Of a stretch of 64,000 nt of DNA, positions 62,901 through 64,000 are shown piece after piece. The DNA comes from Caballeronia arvi (lineage in GTDB: Bacteria > Pseudomonadota > Gammaproteobacteria > Burkholderiales > Burkholderiaceae), in the NCBI RefSeq assembly GCF_001544695.2, contig NZ_FCOM02000020.1:1-64000 (forward strand), in the 5' to 3' direction. Within the stretch, counting starts at the first letter, position 1. Each line of letters begins with the position of its first letter. The notes beneath the pieces were generated by a model that was not told where the DNA came from, did no database searches, and was given only the letters and a program-made list of their open reading frames with translations. A program made the translations under genes and the position numbers.

Positions 62901-63507
62901 TGGAAAGCTCGCGGACGATGTCTTCGACGCGCGTCAGATTTTCACGCGTATCGTGCAGACGATTCTCGGTTTCGCGGCGGCGCTCCTTGTACTTCGACAC
63001 GCCCGCGGCTTCCTCGAGAAACACGCGCAGCTCTTCCGGCTTCGCCTCGATGATCCGCGCGATCATGCCCTGCCCGATGATCGCGTAGGCGCGAGGGCCG
63101 AGACCTGTGCCGAGGAAGATGTCCTGAATGTCGCGGCGGCGCGCAGGCAGATTGTTGATGTAGTAGCTGGAGGTGCCATCGCGCGTCAGCACGCGCTTCA
63201 CGGCGATTTCGCCGTAAGCGCTCCACTGACCGGCGGCGCGGCCGTCGGCATTATCGAAAATGAGTTCGACGCTCGCCCGGCTGCCGGGTTTGCGCGCGGT
63301 GGAGCCGTTGAAGATCACGTCCTGCATCGATTCGCCGCGCAACTCGGAGGCGCGCGATTCGCCGAGCACCCAGCGCACGGCATCGATGATGTTGGACTTG
63401 CCACAGCCATTCGGCCCGACGACGCCGACCAACTGGCCGGGGACCTGGAAATGCGTGGGATCGACGAAGGACTTGAAGCCAGCGAGTTTTATCGAGGTCA
63501 GACGCAC
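59992..63507 (-). CDS. smc: Chromosome segregation protein SMC
   Basis: A 1171-residue structural-maintenance-of-chromosomes ATPase. Walker A GPNGCGKS is at 31-38. Two long coiled-coil arms (about 170-500 and 660-1000) flank the hinge (about 510-640), and the C-terminal head has the signature LLSGGEKALTA and Walker B FCLLDEVDAPLDD. It condenses and orients sister chromosomes with ScpA/B, whose genes are not here. Its length matches the family. Confidence 0.97.
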   Translation of the reverse strand: MRLTSIKLAGFKSFVDPTHFQVPGQLVGVVGPNGCGKSNIIDAVRWVLGESRASELRGESMQDVIFNGSTARKPGSRASVELIFDNADGRAAGQWSAYGEIAVKRVLTRDGTSSYYINNLPARRRDIQDIFLGTGLGPRAYAIIGQGMIARIIEAKPEELRVFLEEAAGVSKYKERRRETENRLHDTRENLTRVEDIVRELSTNLEKLEAQAVVATKYKDLQAEGEEKQRLLWLLRKKEAGNEAERQQRAIREAQVELEAQTARLREVEAQLETLRVAHYSASDAMQGAQGSLYEANAEVSRLEAEIRFIVESRNRVQAQIAALTAQREQWQSQAQKARDEIDTATEALAEGEEKAAIAADTAAAKHDALPALEARWRDAQAQLNEERAGIARAEQALKLEAAHQRNADQQLQQLQQRQERLKNEASGLDAPDEVQLEELRMQLAEHEEVLAEAQARLADAQETAPRLDAERRAAQERVQKESAHIHQLEARLAALKQLQESVQTEGKIQPWLDKHELGALPRLWKKLHVETGWEAALESVLRERLAALEVSNLDWVKAFATDAPPAKLAFYSPPVAGKPVEAPQGLRSLLSLVRIDDPGLRAVLNEWLATIFVADDLAQALASRSQLPDGAAFVVKAGHIVTRVGVQLYASDSEQSGMLARAQEIENLTKQVRAQALLSDEAKANAVRADAAHTQGSHTLAEARAAAERATQRVHALQMDVLKLAQAHERYTQRNTQIGEELEEIAAQVDEQRALRAESEAAFERHDGEIAQLQARFEDNQLAFESLDEELTSARHELRELERAASDASFAVRGLSAKIDEYRRNIDTAHDQSERIAGTLEDARAELETINEQTAQTGLHDALEVRAAREESLHVARVELDDLTARLRQCDEQRLLAERSLQPLRDRINELQLKEQAARISGEQFVEQLQAAGVDETELAAKLTPDMKPSYLQGEVTRLNNAITALGPVNMAALEELAAATERKHFLDAQSADLNDAIGTLEDAIQKIDQETRALLQGTFDEVNRHFGELFPRLFGGGQAKLIMTGDEILDAGVQVMAQPPGKKNSTIHLLSGGEKALTATALVFAMFQLNPAPFCLLDEVDAPLDDANTERFANLVRAMAVKTQFLFISHNKIAMEMAQQLIGVTMQEQGVSRIVAVDMEAAAGFAQNG

Positions 63508-63638
63508 GGCGATATCGCTGTTTTAATGAGTGACGGAGGATAAGGCAGACAGAGCAGACAGGCCGCGGCGCGGCGCGTCGACCGCCGGACGAGCAGGACT
63601 CGAATGCCATCGAGACTGGCCCGGCGAAGCGGACACCA

Positions 63639-64000
63639 TCATACCATCGCGCGAGTCGATTTCTTTTTGCTTTCCGGCGCATCGCCGGCGATGTCGAGCG
63701 CTTCGGGCGCGGGCGGCGAGCGCGAGGCACCCTGCCGATGCACCCACGCCGACAGCACGCACGCCACGACGATGCATGCGCCGCCCGCCCATTCGCGCGG
63801 ACCCGGCACTTCGCCCGCGAAGAGCCACGCCGACAGCGCCGTCACGACGAGTTCGAAAAGCATGATGATCGACGCGCGATTGGCCGGCACGCGCGCGAGC
63901 CCGACCTGCACGATCATGTTGTTGACCGCGAGCACGATGCCCAGCCCGATCACGATGAACGTCACCGTGGGCAGGAGCGCGGCCGCGGGCGGCGCGGGCA
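63639..64000 (-). CDS. EamA/DMT-type transporter, N-terminal part beyond window
   Basis: The last 120 or so residues of a membrane transporter. It has three hydrophobic segments ending the second EamA unit (GLGIVLAVNNMIVQVGLARV, ASIIMLFELVVTALSAWLFA, and EWAGGACIVVACVLSAWV), then a Pro/Ser/Lys-rich tail. The reading frame is open to the right edge of the window without a stop, so the apparent GTG at 63965 is internal. The substrate is unknown. Confidence 0.75.
   Translation of the reverse strand, partial: PAPPAAALLPTVTFIVIGLGIVLAVNNMIVQVGLARVPANRASIIMLFELVVTALSAWLFAGEVPGPREWAGGACIVVACVLSAWVHRQGASRSPPAPEALDIAGDAPESKKKSTRAMV

Noticed and set aside
59914-63543. A 1209-codon open frame on the plus strand opposite smc, and similar very long frames opposite glnD (50368-53400) and ppsA (29563-31968)
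   Set aside because: These are mirror frames caused by high GC at third positions. Their translations are Arg/His/Ala-rich with no known domain, while the opposite strand encodes complete, recognisable enzymes.

Overview
This window looks like chromosomal DNA of a beta-proteobacterium of the Burkholderiaceae (Burkholderia, Paraburkholderia or Caballeronia type). The evidence is high GC with strong G/C third-position bias, the gene order rpsB-tsf-pyrH-frr-uppS-cdsA-dxr-rseP-bamA-skp-lpxD-fabZ-lpxA-lpxB-rnhB, the smc-zipA-ligA-def block, and protein sequences typical of that family. I cannot name the species. No tRNA, rRNA, CRISPR array, intact transposase or prophage gene is visible. The genes are intact and densely packed; the only partial one is cut by the right edge.

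Layout. 1-488: gene-free, with a pair of spaced direct repeats that may be an IS end and a conserved hairpin element. 489-11629: purine/ureide catabolism. It holds an 8-oxoguanine deaminase-type amidohydrolase; uraH-puuD (urate to OHCU); puuE-uraD-alc-allA (allantoin to glyoxylate plus urea, and OHCU decarboxylation); an NCS1 permease with a racemase; and a GntR/FCD repressor. A threonine aldolase sits among them. Three similar palindromes of the form TTGTCRACAA/TTGTCGACGA lie before puuE and before the repressor; one of them overlaps the repressor's own -35 box. 11925-13839: ldcA, tadA and a DUF1992 gene. 14116-19904: an operon in the order of E. coli ddpXABCDF (D-Ala-D-Ala dipeptidase plus peptide ABC transporter). 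19992-21445: thpR and an alpha/beta hydrolase of lower GC. 21506-25480: guaB, a membrane protein ending in octapeptide repeats, and guaA. 25704-29443: a DMT exporter, rnfH-ratA, smpB, and an SPFH/NfeD pair. 29539-33278: ppsA and its regulator ppsR, divergent. 33288-49237: RNA methyltransferase, rnhB, lipid A genes, outer-membrane biogenesis, isoprenoid/phospholipid genes and translation factors, all on the minus strand. 49638-55718: map, glnD, a pseudouridine synthase with a very long repetitive N-terminal extension, and a small orphan protein. 55775-63507: def, ligA, zipA and smc. 63639-64000: end of an EamA-type transporter.

How the parts work together. The first 11 kb should allow growth on urate or allantoin as nitrogen source: PuuD, UraH, UraD, PuuE, Alc and AllA form an unbroken urate-to-glyoxylate path, with uptake and racemisation genes alongside. 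ldcA and the ddp operon both act on D-amino-acid peptides derived from peptidoglycan. The 33-49 kb block makes lipid A, its acyl-chain precursors, the BAM assembly platform and undecaprenyl phosphate, next to the translation genes.

Most unusual items: (1) the roughly 370-residue, ten-unit Arg/Gly/Asp/Glu-rich repeat tract ahead of the pseudouridine synthase at 53110-55251; (2) six DPxTG-type octapeptides at the C-terminus of the membrane protein between guaB and guaA; (3) the shared palindrome of the purine regulon; (4) the 78-residue orphan at 55482. No complete unknown defence or mobile system was recognised. Start choices rest on visible ribosome-binding sites, overlaps and family lengths.
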